NCBI GenBank assembly: GCA_022704645.1
Contig: JAKJGA010000018.1
Coordinates: 1 to 18,347, forward strand
Origin: Spirochaetota bacterium
GTDB lineage: Bacteria; Spirochaetota; UBA4802; JAFGJZ01
DNA: 18,347 bases
Reading direction: 5' to 3'
The translations under genes and the position numbers were made by a program. The notes below the pieces were generated by a model that did no database searches, was not told where the DNA came from, and worked only from the letters and a program-made list of their open reading frames with translations. Of this stretch, positions 1 through 7,835 are shown in pieces (the first letter of the stretch is position 1; every line of letters begins with the position of its first letter).

Positions 1-1
1 G

Positions 2-799
2 ATGAATATAGTTTTTGCTGTGTTCGCCGCGTTTCTTTTTCCGGCATCGGGTGTTGCATATTCGGGCAGAATATTTAAGTCGTATCTATCGGCTTTTATT
101 CTGCCGTTTTTTCTTATGCTCCATGTTTTTCTTCCCTTGCCGGAAAACACCGCGCTGTTTTTTTCATTAATTGCTTTCTTCGCGGCATATGTTTTTCTTT
201 CGCTGGCATCTGTTGTTTGTCTGATGAATAAACGCAAAACTCATTTTTCAAAGATGATTGCTCCTTCTGTTTTATCATTTCTTCTGCCTCTTGCTGCTGC
301 AGGATTAATTTTTTCGAAATATGATTTTGGGTATATCGGAGATTCTTCCGCTTATCCTCTTTTCGCTAAAGGTGATATCGTTCTTCTTCAAAAGCAAAAG
401 GCTTCACTTGGAGATCTTGTTTATCATGAAGGGGTAAAAAGAGTAGTTGCAGATAAGCCTGCAAAGGTGCGCTTTTTCGGGGGCAGATTGTATGTTTTTG
501 AGCGGGAGTTGGAACTTCAGGAATACGAAAATCAATCGGATATGATTGATCTCTATTGCGAAAAAAATACAAATATTCTCTATCCTGTCTATATTTCTTC
601 GCATGATCCGCTTTTAAAACAGAGGGATGATGTTTATGAAATCAAAAAGAACGAGCTTTTGCTTTGTCCTGATAACCGCAGTCTGGGAGTTGTTTCGGTA
701 ATTCCAGCCGGGGAGTATTCTGTAGTAAAGGGTGCTGTATTTTCTCCTTCAGTTTCCAGAATTTTTAATAGTCAGACTTTCAGGCATATTTTTCTTTAA
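2..799 (+). CDS. Signal peptidase I-like (S26) membrane protein, possibly 5'-partial
   Basis: This is a likely membrane-bound serine/lysine protease of the S26 family, which cleaves signal peptides at the outer face of the inner membrane. Residues 1-105 contain about four hydrophobic membrane segments. The globular part follows. It has GDSSAYPLFAKGD at 113-125, where Ser116 lines up with the catalytic Ser of the SxMxP box although Met is replaced by Ala. VKRVV at 145-149 carries the expected catalytic Lys146, and PDNRSLG at 223-229 matches the conserved GDNRxxS box with Gly replaced by Pro. The final ~20 residues show no further motif. The multi-pass N-terminus is longer than the one or two segments usual in LepB. 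The ATG sits one base from the window edge, so no ribosome binding site can be checked and the true start may lie upstream. The S26 fold is fairly secure; activity is inferred from the retained Ser/Lys pair. Confidence 0.62.
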   Translation: MNIVFAVFAAFLFPASGVAYSGRIFKSYLSAFILPFFLMLHVFLPLPENTALFFSLIAFFAAYVFLSLASVVCLMNKRKTHFSKMIAPSVLSFLLPLAAAGLIFSKYDFGYIGDSSAYPLFAKGDIVLLQKQKASLGDLVYHEGVKRVVADKPAKVRFFGGRLYVFERELELQEYENQSDMIDLYCEKNTNILYPVYISSHDPLLKQRDDVYEIKKNELLLCPDNRSLGVVSVIPAGEYSVVKGAVFSPSVSRIFNSQTFRHIFL

Positions 800-943
800 A
801 TTAATGATTCGTTGTATTACGGTAATTTAACATATTTGTAACATTTGTGCCGGTCTTTTAGTTTGCCGGACAATATCTAATTTGTTTTCTTGGTTAAAAT
901 GTCCTTAAAAACGGCTTTTTGACTACATCTGCAATTTTTTTTT

Positions 944-948
944 AGGAG
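944..948 (+). promoter_or_regulatory. Shine-Dalgarno of gltB
   Basis: AGGAG lies six bases before the ATG at 955 and fixes the gltB start. It leaves a 20-residue propeptide before the nucleophile Cys21, as expected for GltB. The 155-bp gap 800-954 holds no other gene, and I see no convincing -35/-10 pair in it. Confidence 0.75.
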
Positions 949-954
949 AAATAG

Positions 955-3900
955 ATGGAAGAGCTTTTTCCTGAGAACCAGGGACTCTATGACAGAGCGA
1001 ATGAACATGACAACTGCGGTATCGGTTTTGTTGCCGATATTAAAGGAAGAAAGTCAAACGACATAGTACAGCGCGGACTCGAAGTGCTTGCGCGCATGGA
1101 ACACAGAGGCGCAGAGAGCGCTGATAATAAGACCGGAGACGGTGCTGGAATTCTGATGCAGATTCCGCATAAGTTTTTTGCGGAAAAAATTAAAGATCTT
1201 CCTTCCGAGGGAGAATACGGTGCGGGACTTGTTTTTCTTCCGCGCGATAAATCAGACTGCGACAAGGTGAAAGCCGAGTTTGAAAAAATAGTTTCAGCTG
1301 AAGGTCAGAAAATAATCACATGGCGCGATGTTCCCGTTATCGATTCGTGCATTGGTGAAATCGCTAAAAGAAGCGAGCCGAAAATTGAACAGGTGTTTAT
1401 TTCAGGCACACAGAAACAGGATCAGAACCGTCTTGAAAGAAAACTTTATATTATAAGAAAACTTTCAGAATCAACAATCAGAAATTCTTCGATAAATAAT
1501 AAAGCTGATTTTTATATTCCGAGTCTTTCGTCTAAAACGATAGTTTACAAGGGAATGCTCATGCCGGATCAGGTTAAGCAGTATTTCCCTGATCTTTCTG
1601 AATCATCTTTCGAAAGTGCGATGTCGCTCGTGCATTCAAGATTCAGTACAAACACTTTCCCTTCATGGGATCTTGCACAGCCGTTTAGAATGCTTGCTCA
1701 TAACGGTGAAATAAACACTGTAAAAGGAAACCGTCTCTGGATGAGCGCTCGCGAATCGATGCTTGCTTCAGAAGAGTTCGGTGCAGATATAAAAAAAATA
1801 CTTCCTGTAATCGAACCTAACAAGAGTGACTCGGCGTCTTTTGATAACGCGCTTGAACTTCTTGTTATGACAGGGCGTTCGCTTCCGCACGCGCTGATGA
1901 TGCTTATTCCTGAAAGCTGGAATGAAAAGAATCCAATAGATGAAAAGCTTAAATCATTTTATGAATATCATGCGACATTCATGGAGCCGTGGGACGGACC
2001 TGCGTCAATGGTATTCTGCGACGGAAGATTTGTCGGCGGAACACTGGATAGAAACGGACTGCGTCCTTCACGTTATATCATAACTAAAAACGACATGATA
2101 GTGATGGGTTCCGAAGTCGGGGTTCAGGATTTCGCTCCGGAGGAAATAGCGTATAAAGGCAGACTTATGCCCGGAAAAATCCTTCTCGTTGATACGGTTG
2201 AAGGCAGAATTATTCCGGATGCGGAAGTTAAGGACAAAATCGCATCTCAGAAGCCTTATGCGGAGTGGGTTGCGAAAAACAGAACTGATCTTAAGAGCAT
2301 TAAAGGTGAAGAAGTTTCTGCGTCCATTGAAGATGCAAAGCTTGTAGAACTTGAGAATGTTTTTTCATACAATAGAGAGGACATCGAGACACTTCTTGTT
2401 CCGATGATAGAATCCGGAATGGAGCCTACAAGTTCCATGGGAACTGATACTCCAATTGCCGTTTTCTCGGATAAACCGCAGAAGATGTTTAACTACTTCA
2501 AACAGGTTTTCGCGCAGGTAACGAATCCTCCTATCGATTCGATAAGAGAAGAACTCGTAATGACTCTTACAAGCTTCATCGGTTCTCACAAGAATCTTGT
2601 TGAAGAAACTGAAGATCATTGCAAACGAATTAAGTTCCTTAATCCTCTTTTCTCTAATTCTGATGTAAAGAAAATTGCGGGATTAAACAACGCTGACTAT
2701 AAGACAACTGTTATTGATATCACTTTCGATGTTGCCGGCGGTGGAAAAGCTCTTGCTGAGGGTTTTGACAGAATCTGCGCTGAAGCGGACAAGGCTATCG
2801 ATTCAGGTTCTACAGTACTCGTTCTTTCCGACAGAAAATATTCCAAAGACAAGGCTCCGATTCCGTCGCTTGCCGCGGTCGGTGCAGTTCATCACCATCT
2901 AATAAAAAACGGAAAACGCCTCAAGGCCGGACTTATTCTTGAGTCTGCAGAGCCTCGTGAAGTTCATCATTTCGCGCTTCTTTTCGCATACGGCGCTGAT
3001 GCCATTAATCCATACGGAGCTCTTGCCGTAATTGATTCGATCGTAAAAAACAAAAAATGTAAGGGCATTGATAATTATAAAGATGCTGAAAAGAATTTCA
3101 TGAAAGCCATCAACAAGGCTATTCTGAAAGTCCTTTCAAAGATGGGAACTTCTACTTTAAGAAGTTACCGCGGAGCTCAGATTTTTGAAGCTGTCGGAAT
3201 AGGCAAAGATCTGGTTGACAGATGCTTTGAGGGAACTGTTTCCAAGATAGAAGGTATCGGCATCAATGAACTGGCTGAAGAAGTGGAAAGAGTTCATACG
3301 AAAGCTTATGAAGCGGCGAATCCTCTACTTGAAAGCGAAGGTGTTTACCGTTATAGAAAAGGCGGAGAAAACCACGCGTGGAATCCTGAATCGATTTATC
3401 TTCTTCAGTGGGCGACACGTTCAAATGATTATAAAAAGTTCAAGGAATTCTCGGCTAAGGCTGATGCGCTGAACCGCAAACCTCATGTAATAAGAGGTAT
3501 GTTTGATTTCAAAAAAGTTTCTCCTATCGATATAAAAGAAGTAGAACCTGTTGAAGAAATCATGAAGCGTTTTACAACCGGTGCGATGAGTTTCGGTTCG
3601 ATAAGCGCAAATGTTCACGAAGCTATAGCCGTTGCAATGAACTCAATAAAAGGAAGAAGCAACTCGGGAGAAGGCGGAGAAGATCCTAAAAGATTTATCC
3701 CTAACGCTGACGGAACTTCAGCCCGAAGCGCTATCAAGCAGGTAGCATCCGGACGTTTCGGTGTTACGAGCAACTATCTTGCCAATGCTGATGAAATTCA
3801 GATCAAGATCGCTCAGGGAGCGAAACCGGGCGAGGGCGGACAGCTTCCGGGTCACAAGGTTGATGAGATCATTGCGAAAACCAGAAATTCAACTCCGGGC

Positions 3901-3960
3901 GTAACTCTGATTTCACCTCCGCCTCACCATGATATTTATTCGATCGAGGATCTTGCATAG
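955..3960 (+). CDS. gltB: Glutamate synthase large subunit, N-terminal two thirds (gene interrupted by in-frame TAG)
   Basis: This is the alpha subunit of NADPH-dependent glutamate synthase (GOGAT), which hydrolyses glutamine and transfers the ammonia to 2-oxoglutarate. A 20-residue propeptide precedes Cys21 in HDNCGIGF, the class II glutaminase nucleophile exposed by processing. The glutaminase domain runs to about residue 430 ([11 protein letters not shown] and [10 protein letters not shown] are visible). The central domain follows, and the FMN/synthase barrel starts near residue 830 ([36 protein letters not shown]). Translation stops at codon 1002, TAG at 3958-3960, inside the FMN barrel and directly after YSIEDLA, where family members normally read Gln (CAG). 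The frame continues open with perfect homology from 3961 to 5493, so together the parts make a normal ~1512-codon GltB. As it stands, this part lacks the Fe-S cluster and GXGXG domain and should not be a working synthase. Confidence 0.93.
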   Translation: MEELFPENQGLYDRANEHDNCGIGFVADIKGRKSNDIVQRGLEVLARMEHRGAESADNKTGDGAGILMQIPHKFFAEKIKDLPSEGEYGAGLVFLPRDKSDCDKVKAEFEKIVSAEGQKIITWRDVPVIDSCIGEIAKRSEPKIEQVFISGTQKQDQNRLERKLYIIRKLSESTIRNSSINNKADFYIPSLSSKTIVYKGMLMPDQVKQYFPDLSESSFESAMSLVHSRFSTNTFPSWDLAQPFRMLAHNGEINTVKGNRLWMSARESMLASEEFGADIKKILPVIEPNKSDSASFDNALELLVMTGRSLPHALMMLIPESWNEKNPIDEKLKSFYEYHATFMEPWDGPASMVFCDGRFVGGTLDRNGLRPSRYIITKNDMIVMGSEVGVQDFAPEEIAYKGRLMPGKILLVDTVEGRIIPDAEVKDKIASQKPYAEWVAKNRTDLKSIKGEEVSASIEDAKLVELENVFSYNREDIETLLVPMIESGMEPTSSMGTDTPIAVFSDKPQKMFNYFKQVFAQVTNPPIDSIREELVMTLTSFIGSHKNLVEETEDHCKRIKFLNPLFSNSDVKKIAGLNNADYKTTVIDITFDVAGGGKALAEGFDRICAEADKAIDSGSTVLVLSDRKYSKDKAPIPSLAAVGAVHHHLIKNGKRLKAGLILESAEPREVHHFALLFAYGADAINPYGALAVIDSIVKNKKCKGIDNYKDAEKNFMKAINKAILKVLSKMGTSTLRSYRGAQIFEAVGIGKDLVDRCFEGTVSKIEGIGINELAEEVERVHTKAYEAANPLLESEGVYRYRKGGENHAWNPESIYLLQWATRSNDYKKFKEFSAKADALNRKPHVIRGMFDFKKVSPIDIKEVEPVEEIMKRFTTGAMSFGSISANVHEAIAVAMNSIKGRSNSGEGGEDPKRFIPNADGTSARSAIKQVASGRFGVTSNYLANADEIQIKIAQGAKPGEGGQLPGHKVDEIIAKTRNSTPGVTLISPPPHHDIYSIEDLA
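3958..3960 (+). other. In-frame amber stop interrupting gltB
   Basis: A TAG codon sits between the codons for SIEDLA and [10 protein letters not shown], a continuous conserved GltB stretch normally joined by Gln. One C-to-T change (CAG to TAG) explains it. No frameshift is involved: upstream and downstream reading frames are identical, and no other stop occurs up to 5491. TAG is used as an apparently normal terminator elsewhere in the window (10095-10097, 15090-15092, 18321-18323). Confidence 0.9.
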
Positions 3961-4140
3961 CTGATATTCGATCTTAAAAACGCGAATCCGAATGCGAGAA
4001 TAAGCGTTAAGCTTGTTTCCGAAACAGGTGTCGGAACGATTGCGGCAGGTGTTTCAAAAGCCCATGCCGACAACATTCTGATAAGCGGTTATGACGGCGG
4101 AACCGGTGCGAGCCCGCAGAGTTCAATTAAACATGCAGGT

Positions 4141-5493
4141 ATGCCGTGGGAAGTAGGTCTTGCTGAAACTCATCAGACTCTTGTTCTTAATGATCTCCGC
4201 GGTCGTGTGAGACTTCAGACTGACGGACAGATGAGGACTGGGCGCGACATAGTAATCGGCGGTCTTCTCGGCGCGGAAGAGTTCGGTTTCGGTACGACGA
4301 CTCTTATCGTAATGGGTTGCATTATGATGAGAAAATGTCATCTTAATACATGTCCTGTCGGAATAGCGACTCAGGATCCGAGACTCAGAAAAAGATTCGC
4401 AGGAAAGCCTGAGCATCTTATTAATTATTTCAGATTTCTCGCTGAGGAAGTTCGTGAAGTGATGGCTTCTCTCGGAATCAGAAAGTTCAACGATCTTATC
4501 GGCAGAACTGATCTTCTTGAAGTTGCACCGAACAGCCACTGGAAAGCTAAGAGCGCGAATCCGTCGCTTCTTCTTCACAGACCGGCGGAAGCTGATAAAT
4601 ATGCGACTTATTGCGTACAGGATCAGATTCACAAGATTGATGCGATTCTTGACAGAACTCTTATAGAGAAATCTAAAAATGCCATTGAAAAGAAAGAAAA
4701 AGTTTCGTTCTCTGTTCCGGTAAAAAACACCGACAGAACGGCCGGAGCTATGCTTTCATACGAAATATCAAAACGCTACGGAGATGACGGTCTTCCTGAA
4801 GGAACACTTTCTGTTGATTTCAACGGAAGCGCCGGTCAGAGTTTCGGGGCGTTCCTTGCGAAGGGCGTGACTTTCAGACTCAACGGAGACGCGAACGATT
4901 ATCTCGGAAAAGGTCTTTCCGGAGGAAAGATCGTAGTTGTTCCGCCTAAGGGTTCAACATTCAAGCCTGAAGAAAACATCATCATCGGAAATACGGTTCT
5001 TTACGGAGCTACTGCCGGTGAGGTTTACGTGCGCGGTGTTGCAGGTGAGCGTTTCTGCGTTCGTAACAGCGGAGCATTGGCTGTAATCGAAGGAACTGGA
5101 GACCACTGTGCTGAATACATGACAGGCGGTTATCTTGTAGTTCTCGGCAAAGTCGGAAGAAACTTCGGAGCCGGAATGAGCGGCGGTATAGCTTATGTGT
5201 ATGATGTTGACGGAAATTTTGATTATTTCTGCAACAAGGGAATGGTTGAACTTTCGAAACTCGACAATGACGAAGATGTTTCCAGAGTTAAATCCATGAT
5301 ACAGAAACATATTGATAATACTGATTCCGAACACGCTAAAAACATTCTTTCAAACTGGTCATCAACTCAGCCTAAGTTCATCAAAGTAATGCCGGTTGAA
5401 TACAAACGTGCACTTGAAGAAATGAAACTTAAGGAACTTGACAAGAAACTTGAAGGAATAATCGAAGAAGAAGAGATCGGAGGTAAAGCATAA
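4141..5493 (+). CDS. gltB: Glutamate synthase large subunit, C-terminal third (same frame as the N-terminal part)
   Basis: This is the rest of GltB after the in-frame TAG. Homology begins at 3961 ([10 protein letters not shown], then [20 protein letters not shown] and [11 protein letters not shown]). The coordinate given is the first in-frame ATG, and it has no good ribosome binding site. It encodes the end of the FMN barrel, then the 3Fe-4S cluster cysteines in the pattern C-x5-C-x4-C (whole-protein residues 1122, 1128 and 1133, within [16 protein letters not shown]). The right-handed GXGXG beta-helix follows ([45 protein letters not shown]). The TAA stop overlaps the gltD start by one base (TAATG), so translation of gltD is coupled to this segment. 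On its own this piece lacks the glutaminase domain and cannot catalyse the reaction. Confidence 0.88.
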   Translation: MPWEVGLAETHQTLVLNDLRGRVRLQTDGQMRTGRDIVIGGLLGAEEFGFGTTTLIVMGCIMMRKCHLNTCPVGIATQDPRLRKRFAGKPEHLINYFRFLAEEVREVMASLGIRKFNDLIGRTDLLEVAPNSHWKAKSANPSLLLHRPAEADKYATYCVQDQIHKIDAILDRTLIEKSKNAIEKKEKVSFSVPVKNTDRTAGAMLSYEISKRYGDDGLPEGTLSVDFNGSAGQSFGAFLAKGVTFRLNGDANDYLGKGLSGGKIVVVPPKGSTFKPEENIIIGNTVLYGATAGEVYVRGVAGERFCVRNSGALAVIEGTGDHCAEYMTGGYLVVLGKVGRNFGAGMSGGIAYVYDVDGNFDYFCNKGMVELSKLDNDEDVSRVKSMIQKHIDNTDSEHAKNILSNWSSTQPKFIKVMPVEYKRALEEMKLKELDKKLEGIIEEEEIGGKA

Positions 5494-6911
5494 TGGGTGA
5501 TCCTACAGGCTTTCTCAAAAATAACAGAAAAGTTGCCGGTTACAGACCGGTTGAACAGAGAATAAATGATTATAGCGAAGTGGAGCTTCAGCTTTCGGAA
5601 GACGAAAGAAAACTTCAGGCTTCGAGATGTATGGACTGCGGTGTTCCTTTCTGCCATTGGTCGTGCCCGGTTTCCAACATCATGCCGGAATGGCAGGACA
5701 GAATTTTCAAGGGAGAATGGAAAGAAGCATGGGAGCTTCTTCAGGAAACCAATAATTTTCCTGAGTTTACAGGACGCGTTTGCCCGGCTCTTTGCGAAGC
5801 ATCATGCGTGCTTGCTCTCAATGACGAAGCCGTTACTATCAGACAGAACGAGCTTGCGGTAATTGAAAAGGCTTTTGAGCTCGGTCTTGTTAAAGCGAAT
5901 CCGCCTAAAACGAGAAGCGGAAAAAAAGTTGCAGTTATCGGCGGAGGTCCAGCAGGACTTGCCGCAGCTGATCAGTTAAACAAAGCCGGTCACATGGTTA
6001 CATTGTTTGAAGGCACTGACAGAGTCGGCGGATATTTGAGATACGGTATTCCTGATTTTAAACTCGAGAAAAGCTTTATCGACCGCCGTCTCGATATAAT
6101 GAAAGAAGAAGGCGTTGTTTTTAAAACCAATTCATATGTCGGACGTGACGTAAAGATCAATGACATCATGAAAGAGTATGACGCCGTTTGTATTACAATC
6201 GGTGCGCGTGAAGCGAGAGATCTTCCGATTGAAGGAAGAGAGCTTTCAGGAATTCATCAGGCGCTTGATTATCTCACTCAGCAGAATAAAACCTGCGCGG
6301 GTGACAAAGTATGCCAGGATTCTCTAATTGCCGCTCTTGATAAAAACGTCCTCGTAATCGGAGGCGGTGATACCGGTTCAGACTGTGTCGGAACTGCTAA
6401 CCGTCAGGGTGCGAGAAAGGTTACTCAGATAGAACTTCTTCCGATGCCGTCAAAGACAAGAACTGATTCTGAGCCATGGCCTCTCTGGCCGAGACTTCAC
6501 AAAACTTCGAGTTCTCATGAAGAAGGCTGTGAAAGACTCTGGTGCATCAGCTCTAAGAAATTCATCGGCGAAAACGGAAAAGTGAAGAAAGTTCTCGCAT
6601 GCAAAGTAGAGTGGGTGAATGAAAACGGAAGATTCAATATGAAGGAAGTTCCGGGCAGTGAATTTGAGATCGAAGCTGATCTTGTTCTTCTTGCGATGGG
6701 ATTCGTTCATGTGGTTCAGAAGGATTTCGTTAACGAGCTCGGACTCAAGCTTGACGCCCGCGGAAATATTGACACAGGCGCTGATTTTAAAACAAGCGTT
6801 GACAAGGTTTTTGCAGCAGGTGACGCGAACAGAGGTGCTTCTCTTGTAGTTTACGCTATAAGTGAAGGACGAGGAGCTGCGAACGCTATAAATGAGTTTT
6901 TGTCTAAGTGA
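5493..6911 (+). CDS. gltD: Glutamate synthase small subunit (NADPH oxidoreductase)
   Basis: This is the beta subunit of GOGAT, which passes electrons from NADPH through FAD and Fe-S clusters to the GltB FMN. The length of 472 residues is usual. The N-terminal Fe-S region shows C46-x2-C49-x4-C54-x3-C58 and C97-x3-C101-x3-C105 (RVCPALCEASC). The FAD dinucleotide fold is VAVIGGGPAGLAAAD at 146-160, the NADPH-binding fold is VLVIGGGDTGSDCVG at 286-300, and the C-terminal FAD contact is FAAGDANRGAS. The start overlaps the gltB stop as TAATG, typical of a coupled gltBD operon, and a strong terminator follows 22 bases after the stop. Unlike gltB, the frame is intact. The same family also includes dihydropyrimidine dehydrogenase-type subunits, but the position next to gltB settles the identity. 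Confidence 0.95.
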   Translation: MGDPTGFLKNNRKVAGYRPVEQRINDYSEVELQLSEDERKLQASRCMDCGVPFCHWSCPVSNIMPEWQDRIFKGEWKEAWELLQETNNFPEFTGRVCPALCEASCVLALNDEAVTIRQNELAVIEKAFELGLVKANPPKTRSGKKVAVIGGGPAGLAAADQLNKAGHMVTLFEGTDRVGGYLRYGIPDFKLEKSFIDRRLDIMKEEGVVFKTNSYVGRDVKINDIMKEYDAVCITIGAREARDLPIEGRELSGIHQALDYLTQQNKTCAGDKVCQDSLIAALDKNVLVIGGGDTGSDCVGTANRQGARKVTQIELLPMPSKTRTDSEPWPLWPRLHKTSSSHEEGCERLWCISSKKFIGENGKVKKVLACKVEWVNENGRFNMKEVPGSEFEIEADLVLLAMGFVHVVQKDFVNELGLKLDARGNIDTGADFKTSVDKVFAAGDANRGASLVVYAISEGRGAANAINEFLSK

Positions 6912-6933
6912 TAACATAAGTTTTTAGATTACG

Positions 6934-6965
6934 AAAAAGCCCGCGAAGTATCGCGGGCTTTTTTT
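6934..6965 (+). terminator. Rho-independent terminator of gltBD
   Basis: A 13-bp perfect stem (AAAAAGCCCGCGA at 6934-6946 with its complement at 6951-6963) surrounds a four-base AGTA loop, and the 3' arm runs into a T tract. It lies 22 bases after the gltD stop and marks the boundary between the housekeeping operon and the non-coding hairpin region. Confidence 0.93.
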
Positions 6966-7502
6966 ATAAGGTTGGCACCTTATAAATCCCTATTTCCGAG
7001 TATCGGAATACAAACAAAGACTTCGTCTTTGGAATCTTTTTTTGCATGGATCATGCAATAATTTCAAAGGGCGTTCCACGCCCTTTACCCGGTTTTGTCC
7101 GGTCACCGGACTTGTACAAAAGGTGCTGTTCTACCGAGGGTCGGTATGCCACACAAGGCTTCGCCTTAAGTATTCGTTACTTGCATGGAGTCATGCATTA
7201 CACAAAAGGTGTTTCACACCTTTTAAATCCGTTTGTCCATTTCTTTTGCTGTGCCCAAAAGAAATGGACGAAAGAAAAGGGCACCGCTGCGCGGAGCTTG
7301 TCGCGACAGAACTTTCGCGCATTACTCCGTAATGACTGCGAAAGTCTGCGCTTATTTGGTGTCCGACTTCGTCGGACGTCTGAATGGCTTTCTTCTCTCA
7401 TTCATTCCTTTCTGAAGCAGTAAAATCATGACAGAAAGCCCTCTCCCGGGATGGACGATCTTTATTGGCTTCGCCAATCATGTACTTTATTCTGGGAGAG
7501 GG
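6966..7502. repeat. Array of short hairpins (cluster 1), non-coding
   Basis: This stretch of about 540 bp is filled with short, mostly perfect inverted repeats of unrelated stem sequence but similar tiny loops. Examples are ATAAGGT/ACCTTAT (6966-6983), CAAAGAC-TTC-GTCTTTG (7015-7031), TTGCATG-GAT-CATGCAA (7042-7058), AAAGGGCGT-TCC-ACGCCCTTT (7066-7086), AAGGC-TTC-GCCTT (7155-7167), AAAAGGTGT-TTC-ACACCTTTT (7204-7224), a 14-bp stem with 7-nt loop (7235-7269), a nested pair (7311-7345), GTCCGAC-TTC-GTCGGAC (7361-7377), ATTGGC-TTC-GCCAAT (7464-7478) and CCCTCTCCC/GGGAGAGGG (7439-7502). Open frames across it lack ribosome binding sites and are translations of the palindromes, so I call no gene. 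A related inverted cluster lies at 14075-14259. Its function is unknown; a mobile palindromic element, a structured RNA or a recombination hot spot are all possible. Confidence 0.75.
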
Positions 7503-7562
7503 CGATCCGGAGGCTGGGTGAGGGCATGTAGTTCTTCATATGTCATATGGTTTATTTTGGGT

Positions 7563-7591
7563 TTGACATACTTGATAATCTTTTGTATTAA
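7563..7591 (+). promoter_or_regulatory. Sigma70-type promoter for the caspase-like gene
   Basis: TTGACA (7563-7568), a 17-base spacer and TATTAA (7586-7591) form a near-consensus promoter. Transcription would begin near 7598, giving a leader of roughly 115 bases before the ATG at 7713. This leader contains the left arm of the 21-bp inverted repeat at 7643-7663. Confidence 0.6.
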
Positions 7592-7642
7592 GATTTTAAT
7601 GATCATGTGGCTGTGATGTTTTACGGATTGCGTATATATGTA

Positions 7643-7663
7643 GTTATATGCAATGCCGAGTTA
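7643..7663 (+). repeat. Left arm of the 21-bp inverted repeat flanking the caspase gene
   Basis: The arm begins GTTATATGC and ends GCCGAGTTA. It is the reverse complement of 9474-9494 with 20 of 21 positions matching. The two arms enclose exactly one gene, as at the ends of an integron-type gene cassette or an inverted-repeat mobile unit. The GTTATAT end differs at one position from the classical integron core GTTRRRY. Confidence 0.7.
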
Positions 7664-7712
7664 CCATTTTCATTTTATATCATAAGATGCGGATACTTAT
7701 ATTGAGGTACAT

Positions 7713-7835
7713 ATGCAGAGTCGAGTTTATGAACCATATTATACAAATAGTTGGGCTTTGGTCATTGGTATAGACAAATATATTAATGCGTCTCCACTAA
7801 GTTATGCAGTCAGTGATGCAAAGTCTATTTCTTAA
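7713..7835 (+). CDS. Caspase-like protein, N-terminal 40 codons cut off by in-frame TAA
   Basis: This is the original start of the caspase-like gene. GAGG (7704-7707) lies five bases before the ATG at 7713. The 40 codons encode SWALVIGIDKY (residues 13-23), the first beta strand of the caspase p20 fold, then the typical LSYAVSDAKSI helix. The frame ends in TAA at 7833-7835, followed immediately by ATG in the same frame (TAAATG), and homology continues without a gap. A single substitution restoring a sense codon (GAA, CAA or AAA) would rejoin both parts. The 40-residue peptide has no activity of its own that I can infer. Its existence shows that the gene is interrupted, not merely annotated with a late start. 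Confidence 0.7.
   Translation: MQSRVYEPYYTNSWALVIGIDKYINASPLSYAVSDAKSIS

Noticed and set aside
919..924. TTGACT as a -35 box for gltB.
   Set aside because: No -10 box lies at the right distance, because the position 17 bases downstream falls on the ribosome binding site.
3958..3960. TAG reassigned to Gln throughout this organism.
   Set aside because: The DUF3592-like, GRAM and PIN genes end on TAG at family-typical lengths, and two tandem TAG codons close the GRAM gene. Only occasional suppression remains possible.
4123..4632. 169-codon minus-strand frame inside gltB.
   Set aside because: It is a shadow of the strongly conserved GltB reading frame. Its low-complexity Ser/Arg/Phe-rich product has no domain.
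7042..7423. Overlapping open frames of 60-125 codons in several frames on both strands downstream of gltD.
   Set aside because: They lie entirely inside the hairpin array, have no ribosome binding sites, overlap each other, and their peptides are translations of palindromes. Similar spurious products are often predicted from repeats.
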